From Phenylobacterium koreense (GTDB taxonomy: Bacteria > Pseudomonadota > Alphaproteobacteria > Caulobacterales > Caulobacteraceae): a DNA stretch of 64,000 nt. The translations under genes were made by a program, and so were the position numbers. This document shows positions 26,498 to 34,468 of this stretch, one piece after another. The stretch is taken from positions 1,984,001 to 2,048,000 of the forward strand of contig NZ_JBEPLU010000001.1 in the NCBI RefSeq assembly GCF_040545335.1, read 5' to 3'. The notes under the pieces were generated by a model that was not told where the DNA came from, did no database searches, and saw nothing but the letters and a program-made list of their open reading frames with translations. Each line of letters starts with the position of its first letter. Position 1 is the stretch's first letter.

Positions 26498-27859
26498 CTA
26501 GTTCGGCGGGAAGGCGGCGCGTTGGCCGTCGAGCTTGGCGACCACGCCGCGGTGCATCACGAAGGTCGGGTGCTCCAGCTCGGTGACGTCGTTCAGCGGG
26601 CTCTTGGCGACCGCGATGATGTCGGCGTCCTTGCCGGCTTCCAACGTGCCGATGCTGGCCGAGCGGCCCAGCAGGTCGGCGGCGTTGACCGTCGCGGCCT
26701 TGATGGCTTCGGACGGGCTCATGCCGACGCTGACCATCAGGGCGAACTCCTTGCCGTTGTCGCCGTGGGCCGAGACGCCGGTGTCGGTGCCGAACGCGAT
26801 CTTCACGCCCGAGGCGATGGCCCGGCGGTGGTTGTCCATCGCCGCCTTGGCCGCGATCTCGGCCTTTTCCAGCGAGTTGCGCGAGCGGGCGCCGGCGCGG
26901 GCCTGGTCGAGGGCGGTCTTCGGGGCCAGCATGGTCGGCACGAAATAGGCGCCGGTCTTCTTGAAGAGGCTGTCGGTCTGGGCGTTGCCGAAGGTGGCGT
27001 GCTCGACCGAGTCGACCCCGGCGTTCAGCGCGCCGACGATGCCGTCCGTCCCGTGGGCGTGAGCGGCGACCTTGCGGCCGAACAGGTGGGCGGTGTCCAC
27101 GATCGCCTTCATCTCGTCGTCGAACATCTGGGCGCCCAGGCCGCCGGCGACGTTGGACAGCACCCCGCCGGTGGCGGTGAACTTGATCACGTCCGCGCCT
27201 TGGCTGATCTGGGCGCGAACGGCGCGGCGGCAGTCCTCGGCGCCGTCGCAAACGTTGTCGCCGTCGCGGTGAGCGGCCTCGGTCAGGTCGCGGTTGAGGT
27301 TGTTGGAGCCGTCGCCGTGGCCGCCGGTGACGGTGATCGGGCGGCCAGCGGCCAGGATGGTCGGGCCGGTCAGCAGGCCGTTGTTGATCCCGTCGCGCAG
27401 GGCGGTGACGCTGCGGATGTCGCTGCCCAAGTCGCGGATGGTGGTGAAGCCGGCTTCCAGGGTGCGGCGGGCGTTGTCGATGCCGACCACCATGTCGTCT
27501 TCGATGTCGCGGGTGGTCGCGGCCATCTGGGCCTTGACCTTGTCGTCGTCGCTGAAGATGTGGACGTGGCTGTCGATCAGGCCCGGCAGGACGAACTGCT
27601 GGGTCAGGTCCAGCACCTGGGCGCCGGCCGCGCCGACGGCGTCCGGCGCGGCGAAACCGTCGCGCACCGACTCGATCTTGCCGTTGCGCACCACCAGGGT
27701 GGAGGCCCCGCGCGGCGCCTGGCCCGGCTTGTCCAGCAAGGCGCCGGCGTGGATCACCACGACCTTGTCGGCGGGCGCCGGACCGCCCTGCGCTGCGGCA
27801 TGGCCGGCCAGGCCCAGGCCGACAAGAATGGCAGCGAGCGACGCCGAGACCTTACGCAT
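26498..27859 (-). CDS. Secreted metal-dependent amidohydrolase (imidazolonepropionase-like)
   Basis: A 453-residue amidohydrolase-superfamily enzyme with a signal peptide (RKVSASLAAILVGLGLAGHAAAQG, start ATG 27859 after AAGGGGGG). Metal and active-site landmarks: LPGLIDSHVHIFSD (HxH), DVIKFTATGGV (probable bridging Lys), AAHAHGTDGIVGALNAGVDSVEHAT and IAFGTDTGVSAHGDN. This group includes Xaa-Arg/Xaa-Pro dipeptidases and imidazolonepropionase relatives; a periplasmic peptidase-type role is more likely than histidine breakdown. Single gene. Confidence 0.9.
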   Translation of the reverse strand: MRKVSASLAAILVGLGLAGHAAAQGGPAPADKVVVIHAGALLDKPGQAPRGASTLVVRNGKIESVRDGFAAPDAVGAAGAQVLDLTQQFVLPGLIDSHVHIFSDDDKVKAQMAATTRDIEDDMVVGIDNARRTLEAGFTTIRDLGSDIRSVTALRDGINNGLLTGPTILAAGRPITVTGGHGDGSNNLNRDLTEAAHRDGDNVCDGAEDCRRAVRAQISQGADVIKFTATGGVLSNVAGGLGAQMFDDEMKAIVDTAHLFGRKVAAHAHGTDGIVGALNAGVDSVEHATFGNAQTDSLFKKTGAYFVPTMLAPKTALDQARAGARSRNSLEKAEIAAKAAMDNHRRAIASGVKIAFGTDTGVSAHGDNGKEFALMVSVGMSPSEAIKAATVNAADLLGRSASIGTLEAGKDADIIAVAKSPLNDVTELEHPTFVMHRGVVAKLDGQRAAFPPN

Positions 27860-28059
27860 GAAATATCCCCCCTTGGAAAAGGCGGGCACTCTACCTTGAG
27901 CGTCGCCGGCGTCCATAGCCGCGGTGAGGTTCGTGGGGCTCTAGGGCGCGCAATGGGGTTTGCGGCGGCCGCGCTAAAGGTGTTTCAATGGATCGGTACG
28001 GCGGCCTCCCCCGAGGGGCCGGCGAATTAAAAACAATCATTTCATTAGGGAGATTTTCG

Positions 28060-28878
28060 ATGGCTGACATCCGGGTGAATTCCGACGGCCCCCTGAAGGG
28101 CCGCGTCGCGCTGGTCACCGGCGCCAGTCGCGGGATCGGCGAGGCGATCTGCGCCCGCCTCGCGCAGGAAGGCGCCAAGGTCGTCGCCTCGGCGCGCACC
28201 GCGGAGTCCGGAGACAGCCGTCTGCCCGGCACCCTGACCGAGACGGTCGACCGCATCGGCAAGGCCGGCGGCCAGGCCGCCTTCATCAAGGCCGACCTCG
28301 CCCTGGCGGCCGATCGCGAGCGCCTGATCCAGGAGGCCGAGGCCAAGTTCGGCCCGATCGACATCCTGGTGAACAACGCCGCCATCACCTACTTCATCCC
28401 GGTCGAGGAATTCCCCGAGAAGCGGTTCAAGCTGATGATGGAGGTGCAGGTCTATGCGCCCTTCCATCTGTCGCAGCTCGTCATCCCCGGCATGCGCGAG
28501 CGGGGCGGCGGCTGGATCGTCAACATCTCCTCGCCGGCCGGCCTGCACCCGAAGATGCCGTTCCAGCGCGGCCGCGGCGGCACCGTCTACGGCATGTGCA
28601 AGGCGGCGCTCGAGCGCTTCACCACGGGCCTGGCTTCCGAGGTCTATGACGACAACATCGCCGTCAACGTGGTCTCGCCCGGACTCGTCGACACCCCCGG
28701 CGTGGCCGTTCACGGCCTGATCAACGAGAACAGCAAGGACCGCGTCCAGCCGATCGAATACATCGCCGAGGCGGTCTATCGCCTGGCTTCGGGCGATCCG
28801 AAGTCCATGACCGGCCGCATCGACTACGCCGAGCCGTTCCTGAAGGAACTGGGCGTGAAGCCGGCCGAACTGGTCTGA
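28060..28878 (+). CDS. Short-chain dehydrogenase/reductase
   Basis: A 272-residue NAD(P)-dependent SDR. The cofactor motif is TGASRGIGEAI, then NNAAITYF, and the catalytic Ser-Tyr-Lys falls in NISSPAG and VYGMCKAA. The start is the ATG at 28060 behind TTAGGGAGA. The C-terminal half (VSPGLVDTPG, MTGRIDYAEPFL) matches SDRs often annotated as oxidoreductases of lipids or steroids, but no substrate can be assigned. The roughly 200-base upstream gap to the divergent amidohydrolase carries both promoters. Confidence 0.88.
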   Translation: MADIRVNSDGPLKGRVALVTGASRGIGEAICARLAQEGAKVVASARTAESGDSRLPGTLTETVDRIGKAGGQAAFIKADLALAADRERLIQEAEAKFGPIDILVNNAAITYFIPVEEFPEKRFKLMMEVQVYAPFHLSQLVIPGMRERGGGWIVNISSPAGLHPKMPFQRGRGGTVYGMCKAALERFTTGLASEVYDDNIAVNVVSPGLVDTPGVAVHGLINENSKDRVQPIEYIAEAVYRLASGDPKSMTGRIDYAEPFLKELGVKPAELV

Positions 28879-28926
28879 TCCATCGCAAGGCAGGCCGGTC
28901 CGATCAGGGCCGGCCGCCAGGCGTTT

Positions 28927-29652
28927 CTAGGCGACGGGCGCCGGGCGGGCGCGCTGGTTGTAGAGCAGCTTGCGCCGGCGTTCCTGTTCCTCGGGGCTGA
29001 CGGAGGCGGGGTCCTCGACCTCGCCGACGCTGGCCTCCATGCCGCGCTTGAGGGCCGGGCGCTCGGAGAGCTCCTCGAACCAGCGCTTGAAGTACTTGAA
29101 TTCGCCTAAGTCGATGCCCTGCGCCTTCCAGCCGGCGGTCCAGGGATAGGAGATCATGTCGGCGATCGTGTAGTCGTCGCCGGCGATGTAGCGGCGGTCA
29201 TAGAGCCGGTTGTTCAGCACCCCGTAGATGCGGTGCGTCTCGTCGTTGAACCGGCGCTGGGCGTAGGACTGGTCGCCGTGCTCGGGCGCCACCCGGCTGA
29301 AGTGGCCGCGCTCGCCGAACTTTGGACCCTGGTTGGCCATCTGCCAGATCACCCACTGGATGACCTCGTACTTGCCGCGGACGTCGGTCGGCAGGAAGCG
29401 GCCGGCCTTTTCGGCGAGGTAGAGCATGATCGCGCCGGACTCGAAGACGCTCAGCGGCGGCCCGCCGTCGGCCGGCTCGTGGTCGACGATGGCCGGCATC
29501 CGATTGTTGGGGGAGATCTTCAGGTAGTCGTCGGTAAACTGGTCACCGCGGCCGATGTTCACCGGCACGATGCGGTAGGGCAGGCCCAACTCCTCGAGCA
29601 GGATGGTGACCTTCTTGCCGTTCGGGGTCGGCCAGTAGTGGACGTCGATCAT
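28927..29652 (-). CDS. yfcG: Glutathione S-transferase, YfcG/Ure2p type
   Basis: A 241-residue thioredoxin-fold GST of the Nu class (YfcG-like), which uses glutathione in disulfide-bond reduction. The N-terminus MIDVHYWPTPNGKKVTILLEELGL, with the TPNGKKV active-site loop, is diagnostic, as are SPNNRMPAIVDHEP, FESGAIMLYLAEKAG and the C-terminal domain with DYTIADMISYPWTAGW. The ATG at 29652 is preferred over 29664 because GAGG is correctly spaced. Confidence 0.9.
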   Translation of the reverse strand: MIDVHYWPTPNGKKVTILLEELGLPYRIVPVNIGRGDQFTDDYLKISPNNRMPAIVDHEPADGGPPLSVFESGAIMLYLAEKAGRFLPTDVRGKYEVIQWVIWQMANQGPKFGERGHFSRVAPEHGDQSYAQRRFNDETHRIYGVLNNRLYDRRYIAGDDYTIADMISYPWTAGWKAQGIDLGEFKYFKRWFEELSERPALKRGMEASVGEVEDPASVSPEEQERRRKLLYNQRARPAPVA

Positions 29653-29764
29653 CGCGCGCCTCATGCGGCTTGACGGGAGAGACGCTCAGCCTCCCCCGCG
29701 CCGGCGGGCGGCTCAATCCACGATTTCTAAAAGGCGGTCGCCGATAGCTGGAGCGCGTCGGGCC

Positions 29765-29902
29765 TTAGCGCTTGGCGTCCTCGGCCGTGTCGCTGACCGC
29801 TTCGCCTGCGGCCTTCACGTCCTGGCCGGCGCCCGAGACGGTGTTGCAGGCGCTGACCGCGAGGCTGGCGGCGAAGGCCACGAAAATCACGAGTTTACGC
29901 AT
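29765..29902 (-). CDS. ecnA: Entericidin A/B-family small lipoprotein
   Basis: A 45-residue protein with a lipoprotein signal peptide MRKLVIFVAFAASLAVSAC (lipobox Cys19) and a short mature part NTVSGAGQDVKAAGEAVSD, the entericidin signature. Entericidins are small outer-membrane lipoproteins, usually stress-inducible. A perfect SigT-type promoter ends 41 bases upstream, overlapping the 3' end of phyK, so it should be a direct general-stress target. Confidence 0.88.
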   Translation of the reverse strand: MRKLVIFVAFAASLAVSACNTVSGAGQDVKAAGEAVSDTAEDAKR

Positions 29903-29942
29903 GGGGCATGCCTCTTCTGGGGATCTTGTGTGCGGCGCCATT

Positions 29943-29967
29943 AACGGTCACGCCGCGGCCTGGTTCC
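29943..29967 (-). promoter_or_regulatory. SigT/EcfG promoter of entericidin gene
   Basis: On the minus strand, GGAAC, 16 bases, CGTT: an exact match to the alphaproteobacterial EcfG consensus. The expected transcription start is about 30 bases before the entericidin ATG. It straddles the phyK stop codon. Confidence 0.85.
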
Positions 29968-31672
29968 CCCTTCCGCGGTCCTGCCGACCGGCCGCCTCGT
30001 CGGTCGGAGTCGGGAAGATCAGCCGCGCGGTGATCCCGCCCTTTTCGTTGCGGAACACCTCCGAGCGGCCGCGAAGCTGGCGTCCGAAGGCGGTCATCAG
30101 CGTGCGCCCGACGCCGGAGGTGGCCAGGGCGTTCTCGGGCGCGTCGCCGTCGTCGCTGATCTCCAGCTCCGCCTCTTCGCCGCGGACGGTGAAGTTGACG
30201 GTGAGCTGGCCGCCGCGGCCGGCGAAGGCGTGCTTCTGAGCGTTGGTCACCGCCTCGACCGCGAACAGGGCCAGCGGCGCCAGCCGGTCGGGGTCGATGA
30301 CTAGGTCGTCGACGTGGATCTCGGTCCGCACGTGGGCGCCCTGCACCGCGTCGGCGGCGATCAACTGGGCGGTCAGCTCCTCCAGGAAGGCGCGCAGGTC
30401 GACCCGCTTCAGGTCCGGCCCCTGGTAGAGGGCGCGATAGATCAGCGCCAGGGCGGTGATCCGCTGGCGGGTGTCGGACATGGCCGCCCGCGCAGCCGGG
30501 TCGGAGAGCGCCCGCTGCTGCATGTTCAGCAGCGAGGAGATGACCTGCAGGTTGTTCTTCACCCGGTGGTGGATCTCGCGCATCAGGTCGTCCTTCTGCG
30601 CCAGGGAGTCGCGCAGCGAGGCGTCGCGGCCGACGATGGCGTCGGCCATGTCCTCGAGCGTCTCGGCCAGGTCGCGGATCTCCGGCGGGGCCTGGTCGGC
30701 ATGGACCGGCCGCACGCTGAGGCGTCCGCGGGCGTAGAGGGCGGCGATCCGCTGGAGATAGGCGATCCAGCGGGTCACCACCCGCTCGGTCACCACCGAC
30801 ACCGCCAGCAGGGCCAGGATGAAGGTCAGGATCGGGAAGACGATGCTGGTCAGCGGGTTCAGCGTCGCCCACGAGAACAGGCCGCCGGACTTCGCCGAGA
30901 GGATCACGAACAGCTCGTCGGCCACCAGGGGGGCGGCCGAGAACACCCGCTGCTGGCCGCGCAGGTCGCGGTCGTACCAGACCATGGAGCCCTGCTTCAG
31001 GGCCTTGTCGCGCCAGTCGGCGGGCAGGTCGGGAAAGGCCTCCTTGTCGGTGGCGTTGATGTAGTCGCCACGGCCGTCGGCCAGCGCCACCTCCGCGCCC
31101 TGGGGCAGCGAGCGGTCGGCCGTGCGCGGCGCCAGGCTCTCCAGCGAGATCACCGCCACCAGGGCCCCGTCGAACCCGACCTGTGGGTCGGAGGCCGGCA
31201 CCGCCGCCAGCAGGGCGGGCACGTCGGCGTAGCTCGCCCCGGTGTCGCGAGTGATGACCAGGCTGTCGCCGGCCGCCAGGCGGCGGAACCAGGGGCGGTC
31301 GAAGCGATCCGGGTCGGCCGGCACGTCACCGGCGGCGCAGGCCACCCGGCCGCGCCGGTCGAAGCGTATGAGGTTGCTGTAGCCGGGAATGCGGTGGGTC
31401 ACCTCGGCCAGCCGCTGCGCGCAGTTGAAGCCCACCGAACCGGGGGCCAGGGTCTCCAGCAGGATGTCGGCCGCTTCCATGCGGGCCCGCGCGGTCGCCG
31501 CGCTACGCTCGGAGGCCGCCGCCAGCTCTTCGCGGAGCTGCACCCCCTCGCGCCGGAACGCGATGCCTGACTGCAGGATTCCCAGGATCAGGACAGGCAG
31601 CAGCGCAGCCGCCAGGGCTGCGGTCAATCTGACCCGTATCGTCGACAGGGAACCCCAGGGCGAGCCTTCCAT
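29948..31672 (-). CDS. phyK: PhyK, general-stress sensor histidine kinase (HisKA_2/HWE type)
   Basis: Membrane kinase that phosphorylates PhyR. It is 574 residues. An N-terminal helix (about residues 12-32) and a second helix (about 275-300) flank a periplasmic sensor domain. A HAMP-like linker follows, then the HisKA_2 dimerisation motif MREIHHRVKNNLQVISSLLNMQQR with the phospho-His, and an HATPase domain (FAVEAVTNAQKHAF). It lies immediately after sigT in the nepR-sigT-phyK order known from Caulobacter. The ATG at 31672 is favoured (AGGCGG ahead); a GTG at 31678 is also possible. Confidence 0.93.
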   Translation of the reverse strand: MEGSPWGSLSTIRVRLTAALAAALLPVLILGILQSGIAFRREGVQLREELAAASERSAATARARMEAADILLETLAPGSVGFNCAQRLAEVTHRIPGYSNLIRFDRRGRVACAAGDVPADPDRFDRPWFRRLAAGDSLVITRDTGASYADVPALLAAVPASDPQVGFDGALVAVISLESLAPRTADRSLPQGAEVALADGRGDYINATDKEAFPDLPADWRDKALKQGSMVWYDRDLRGQQRVFSAAPLVADELFVILSAKSGGLFSWATLNPLTSIVFPILTFILALLAVSVVTERVVTRWIAYLQRIAALYARGRLSVRPVHADQAPPEIRDLAETLEDMADAIVGRDASLRDSLAQKDDLMREIHHRVKNNLQVISSLLNMQQRALSDPAARAAMSDTRQRITALALIYRALYQGPDLKRVDLRAFLEELTAQLIAADAVQGAHVRTEIHVDDLVIDPDRLAPLALFAVEAVTNAQKHAFAGRGGQLTVNFTVRGEEAELEISDDGDAPENALATSGVGRTLMTAFGRQLRGRSEVFRNEKGGITARLIFPTPTDEAAGRQDRGRGNQAAA

Positions 31673-31681
31673 GCGCACCGC

Positions 31682-32278
31682 CTATCGCGCGGTGCTCAGG
31701 CGCTCCGCATCGGCGAGGATAGCGCTCATGGCGTCGCCTGCCGCGCTCCCATCCCGCTCGTATGACCCGTCGTCTAGGATCACGTGCAAAGCCTTTCGCG
31801 CCCGGCTAACCCGGCTTTTCACCGTCCCCACGGCGCATCCGCAGATCTCGGCGGCCTCTTCATAGGCGAAGCCGCCCGCTCCGACCAAGATTAAAGCTTC
31901 CCGTTGTTCCGGAGGCAGTTGAGCGAGGCTGAGGCGAAGCTCGTCCAGGGCGACCGGCGCCTCCGGGTCGTCCACCGCCACCAAGGTGCGTTCGGCCGCC
32001 TCCTGGTCGAGCTGGCTCTGGCGCCAGGAGCGGCGCTTTTCGGAATAGAACTGGTTGCGCAGGATCATGAAGGTCCAGGCCTTCATGTTGGTCCCGATCT
32101 GGAAGCTCGCGCGTGCGTCCCAGGCCTTCATCATCGCGTCCTGGGCTAGGTCGTCGGCGGTGGCCGGATCGCCGGCCAGCGTCCTGGCGAAGGCCCGCAG
32201 GTGCGGGATCAGCTTCACGAGTTCGCGCTTGAACACTTCATCGTCGTCGGAAAGCCGGGCCTTGCTTTGCTCGGCCAT
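31682..32278 (-). CDS. sigT: General stress ECF sigma factor SigT (EcfG/ECF15)
   Basis: A 198-residue ECF sigma factor of the EcfG group. Region 2 contains LAGDPATADDLAQDAMMKAWDARASF and TNMKAWTFMILRNQFYSEKRRSW; region 4 contains LPPEQREALILVGAGGFAYEEAAEICGCAVGTVKSRVSRARK. It is held inactive by NepR and released when phosphorylated PhyR captures NepR. It is coupled to nepR (TGATG overlap, GGAG SD sequence). Its own operon has a SigT-type promoter, giving positive feedback. Confidence 0.97.
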   Translation of the reverse strand: MAEQSKARLSDDDEVFKRELVKLIPHLRAFARTLAGDPATADDLAQDAMMKAWDARASFQIGTNMKAWTFMILRNQFYSEKRRSWRQSQLDQEAAERTLVAVDDPEAPVALDELRLSLAQLPPEQREALILVGAGGFAYEEAAEICGCAVGTVKSRVSRARKALHVILDDGSYERDGSAAGDAMSAILADAERLSTAR

Positions 32279-32466
32279 CAGCCGTTCTCCGCCGACTTCT
32301 TGTCCGCTTCGCGAAGGATGGCGAGGAACTCCTCGGGCACCGGCTCGGAGACCACCTCGTCGAACATCTGACGGAGGCGCACGCCAATCGCCTGTTGCCG
32401 GAGCCGCGCTTCGTCGAGCGCTGCCGGCGACCTGCGTCGATCTTCCGTGGCGTGGTGCTCTATCAT
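32278..32466 (-). CDS. nepR: Anti-sigma factor NepR
   Basis: A 62-residue anti-sigma factor with the two NepR helices (LRQQAIGVRLRQMFDEVVSEPVPEEFLAILREADK). The ATG at 32466 gives the size known for Caulobacter NepR. The frame continues to a GTG at 32553, which would add 29 residues rich in Pro/Arg, and neither start has a strong SD sequence, so the N-terminus is uncertain. First gene of nepR-sigT-phyK. Confidence 0.9.
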   Translation of the reverse strand: MIEHHATEDRRRSPAALDEARLRQQAIGVRLRQMFDEVVSEPVPEEFLAILREADKKSAENG

Positions 32467-32576
32467 GTTCTTGGCGCCCGGCTTTCGCGGAGCCCGCCCC
32501 CTCGGTTCGTTCTCGTCGCCGGTCAACGCCTCACCCCACCCAGGGTTCCACACGGTAAAGATTGTAACATGCAGAA

Positions 32577-32602
32577 AACCGGGCAGTGAGGGAACCGGTT
32601 CC
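32577..32602 (-). promoter_or_regulatory. SigT/EcfG promoter of nepR-sigT-phyK
   Basis: Minus strand GGAAC, 17 bases, GGTT (one mismatch from CGTT). Its -35 element shares the palindrome GGGAACCGGTTCCC with the divergent phyR promoter. Confidence 0.72.
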
Positions 32603-32615
32603 CAAAGGCGACGTT
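32591..32615 (+). promoter_or_regulatory. SigT/EcfG promoter of phyR
   Basis: Plus strand GGAAC, 16 bases, CGTT, an exact consensus match. It gives a leader of about 60 bases before the phyR TTG start. Confidence 0.85.
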
Positions 32616-32686
32616 TCGGGCAAATGATGCCCAGGGCAGGGGAGCGTCCCTGCTTGGCCGTAATTTCCCATTGGGAGGGGTTGATT

Positions 32687-33481
32687 TTGAGTCTTCTGGC
32701 CCGACTTGCGCCGCACCTGCCTTATGTGCGCCGGTATGCGCGCGCGCTTACGGGTGATCAGACCACCGGCGACCATTATGTTCGCGTTGCGCTGGAGGCC
32801 TTGGCGGCCGGCGAGCGGCAGCTCGAGGCGAACCTCACTCCCCGCGTCGCGCTCTATCACATCTTCCACGCCATCTGGCTTTCCAGCGGCGCCCAGCTCG
32901 AGGCGCCCGGCGACGACGAGTCCGGCGACGACGCCAGCCGCCGGCTGATGCGGATCGCCCCGCGCTCGCGCCAGGCCTTTCTGCTGACCGCTCTGGAAGG
33001 CTTCACCCCCTCGGAGGCCGCCCAGATCCTCGGGGTCGAGTTCTCCGAGGTCGAGCGCCTGATCGCCGAGGCCCAGGCCGAGATCGACGCCGAACTGGCC
33101 ACCGACGTGCTCATCATCGAGGACGAGCCGGTGATCGCCGCCGACATCGAGGCGCTGGTGACCGAGATCGGCCACACCGTCACCGACATCGCCGCCACCC
33201 GCACCGAGGCGGTCGACGCAGTCAGCCGCAAGACGCCTGGCCTGGTGCTCGCCGACATCCAGCTGGCCGATGGCTCATCCGGCATCGATGCGGTGAAGGA
33301 CATCCTGGCCCGGTCTGACATCCCGGTGATCTTCATCACCGCCTTCCCCGAGCGCCTGCTGACCGGCGAGCGTCCGGAGCCGACCTTCCTGATCACCAAG
33401 CCTTTCCAGCCGGAAACCGTGAAGGCGGCGATCGGCCAGGCGCTGTTCTTCCATCCGCGCCACGCGCGAAAGGCGGCCTGA
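32687..33481 (+). CDS. phyR: Anti-anti-sigma response regulator PhyR
   Basis: A 264-residue regulator with an N-terminal sigma-like domain ([44 protein letters not shown]) that mimics SigT to bind NepR, and a C-terminal receiver ([19 protein letters not shown], phospho-Asp in [18 protein letters not shown], Lys in [12 protein letters not shown]). Start is TTG at 32687 with GGGAGGGG six bases ahead; this gives the usual length, while the open frame further upstream overlaps the divergent promoter. Divergent from nepR-sigT-phyK. Confidence 0.97.
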   Translation: MSLLARLAPHLPYVRRYARALTGDQTTGDHYVRVALEALAAGERQLEANLTPRVALYHIFHAIWLSSGAQLEAPGDDESGDDASRRLMRIAPRSRQAFLLTALEGFTPSEAAQILGVEFSEVERLIAEAQAEIDAELATDVLIIEDEPVIAADIEALVTEIGHTVTDIAATRTEAVDAVSRKTPGLVLADIQLADGSSGIDAVKDILARSDIPVIFITAFPERLLTGERPEPTFLITKPFQPETVKAAIGQALFFHPRHARKAA

Positions 33482-33487
33482 GCCGCC

Positions 33488-33512
33488 GGAACAGGGGCAG
33501 GTCCCCAGCGTT
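33488..33512 (+). promoter_or_regulatory. SigT/EcfG promoter of small DUF1328 gene
   Basis: Plus strand GGAAC, 16 bases, CGTT, exact match, only 7 bases after the phyR stop. The predicted transcript would start just before the hairpin at 33524-33553. Confidence 0.8.
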
Positions 33513-33523
33513 CCCAAAGAAGC

Positions 33524-33553
33524 ACGCCGCGCCGGTCCCGGCGCGGCGTTTTC
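33524..33553 (+). terminator. Intrinsic terminator of phyR, also in the leader of the next gene
   Basis: A 12-base perfect stem (ACGCCGCGCCGG/CCGGCGCGGCGT, 2-base gap at the tip) followed by TTTTCGTTT. It sits between a SigT promoter and the DUF1328 start codon. Confidence 0.8.
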
Positions 33554-33572
33554 GTTTGAGGGAGATGCAAGG

Positions 33573-33746
33573 ATGCTCGGCTGGGCGCTGGTTTTCGCCT
33601 TGATGGCCCTTGTCGCCGGCTTTCTCGGCTTTGCGGGCCTCGCCGGCTTTGCGGCCACGGTGGCGAAGATCCTGTTCGTGATCTTCCTGGTGCTGCTGGT
33701 GGCCACCTTCGTGGTGCGAGCCTTCCGCGGCCGCTCGGTGCTCTAG
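33573..33746 (+). CDS. DUF1328 (YtjA-like) small membrane protein, copy 1
   Basis: A 57-residue, two-helix hydrophobic protein ([20 protein letters not shown], then [19 protein letters not shown] and a basic tail). It matches DUF1328/YtjA. A paralogue lies at 37774-37947 with identical architecture (AKILF, RGRS at the tail). ATG follows CAAGG. It has its own SigT promoter; a role in envelope stress is inferred from regulation only. Confidence 0.88.
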   Translation: MLGWALVFALMALVAGFLGFAGLAGFAATVAKILFVIFLVLLVATFVVRAFRGRSVL

Positions 33747-33762
33747 GGCGCGTTGGAGCCGC

Positions 33763-34041
33763 CTAGCGCGGCCCGGTCTCGGCGGTCGGCGAGGGCGTCG
33801 TCTGCTGAACGCCCGGCGCCGGCTCGCCCATGTCGAAGGCTCGGGCGTCGGACATCTGGCGGGCGTTGTTCGGCGCCGTCGAGGCCAGGTCCTGATGTCT
33901 CCACGACCAGGCGCCGAACAGGGCCAGCGCCGCCAGGGCGGTGGAGACGACCAGAACCCAGAACATGTGGACACCGAAGCGGCCCTGGCGCGCACGCGTG
34001 GCGTTGAGGCCGGAACGGGAAGAGGGTCGGGTGATCGCCAT
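33763..34041 (-). CDS. Small membrane protein, hypothetical
   Basis: A 92-residue protein with a basic N-terminus, one membrane helix (MFWVLVVSTALAALALFGAW, about residues 26-45) and a polar Pro/Thr-rich tail. The ATG has a textbook SD sequence (GGAGG, 7-base spacing). It lies 20 bases downstream of another small membrane protein gene that carries a SigT promoter, so the two are probably one stress-induced operon. No family recognised. Confidence 0.75.
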   Translation of the reverse strand: MAITRPSSRSGLNATRARQGRFGVHMFWVLVVSTALAALALFGAWSWRHQDLASTAPNNARQMSDARAFDMGEPAPGVQQTTPSPTAETGPR

Positions 34042-34061
34042 ATGGGAAACCTCCGAAAACG

Positions 34062-34256
34062 CTAAGGCGATGTTCCGCCAAACGGCCCCGGGGGAACCGG
34101 GCGGGCCGTGTCGTTGCGGACCACGGACATGTGGCCCAAAAGCGCGCCGGCCATGGCCACCGCCAGGATCACCGCAATTGCGGTCCAGCGGCGCCTGACG
34201 CTGCCGTCATGATCAAGCTGCGAACTGCTCCAGCCTTCATCCTGCCCTTGCGCCAT
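34062..34256 (-). CDS. Small membrane protein, hypothetical, SigT-controlled
   Basis: A 64-residue protein with polar N-terminus, a membrane helix (TAIAVILAVAMAGALLGHMSV) and a Pro-rich C-terminus. The ATG is preceded by GGGGAGGAAC. A consensus SigT promoter ends 36 bases upstream. First gene of a two-gene unit with the 92-residue protein. Function unknown. Confidence 0.78.
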   Translation of the reverse strand: MAQGQDEGWSSSQLDHDGSVRRRWTAIAVILAVAMAGALLGHMSVVRNDTARPVPPGPFGGTSP

Positions 34257-34291
34257 GTTCCTCCCCTGACACGTCTGGCGTTTGTCAGGCT

Positions 34292-34317
34292 AACGTGCGC
34301 GGCCGTAGAGCTGTTCC
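34292..34317 (-). promoter_or_regulatory. SigT/EcfG promoter of small membrane protein operon
   Basis: Minus strand GGAAC, 17 bases, CGTT, exact elements with the longer permitted spacer. Confidence 0.8.
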
Positions 34318-34468
34318 CTGGCCGGGCCGCGTCGGGGAGGGCGATCGCATTTGCGGCCCGCTCCGGCGCCGGCGCGCGATGGGCGATCCTCGCCTCTTGG
34401 CGGGATCGTCCGCATGGATCTGGATGAGGGGGTTCGACATCATCGTCCGTACGCCTATCTATGTGGGC

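Noticed and set aside
34295-34468. An upstream in-frame extension of the PRC-barrel-like gene
   Set aside because: The added residues are Arg/Trp-rich and would bury the signal peptide, and the region overlaps the SigT promoter of the divergent gene.
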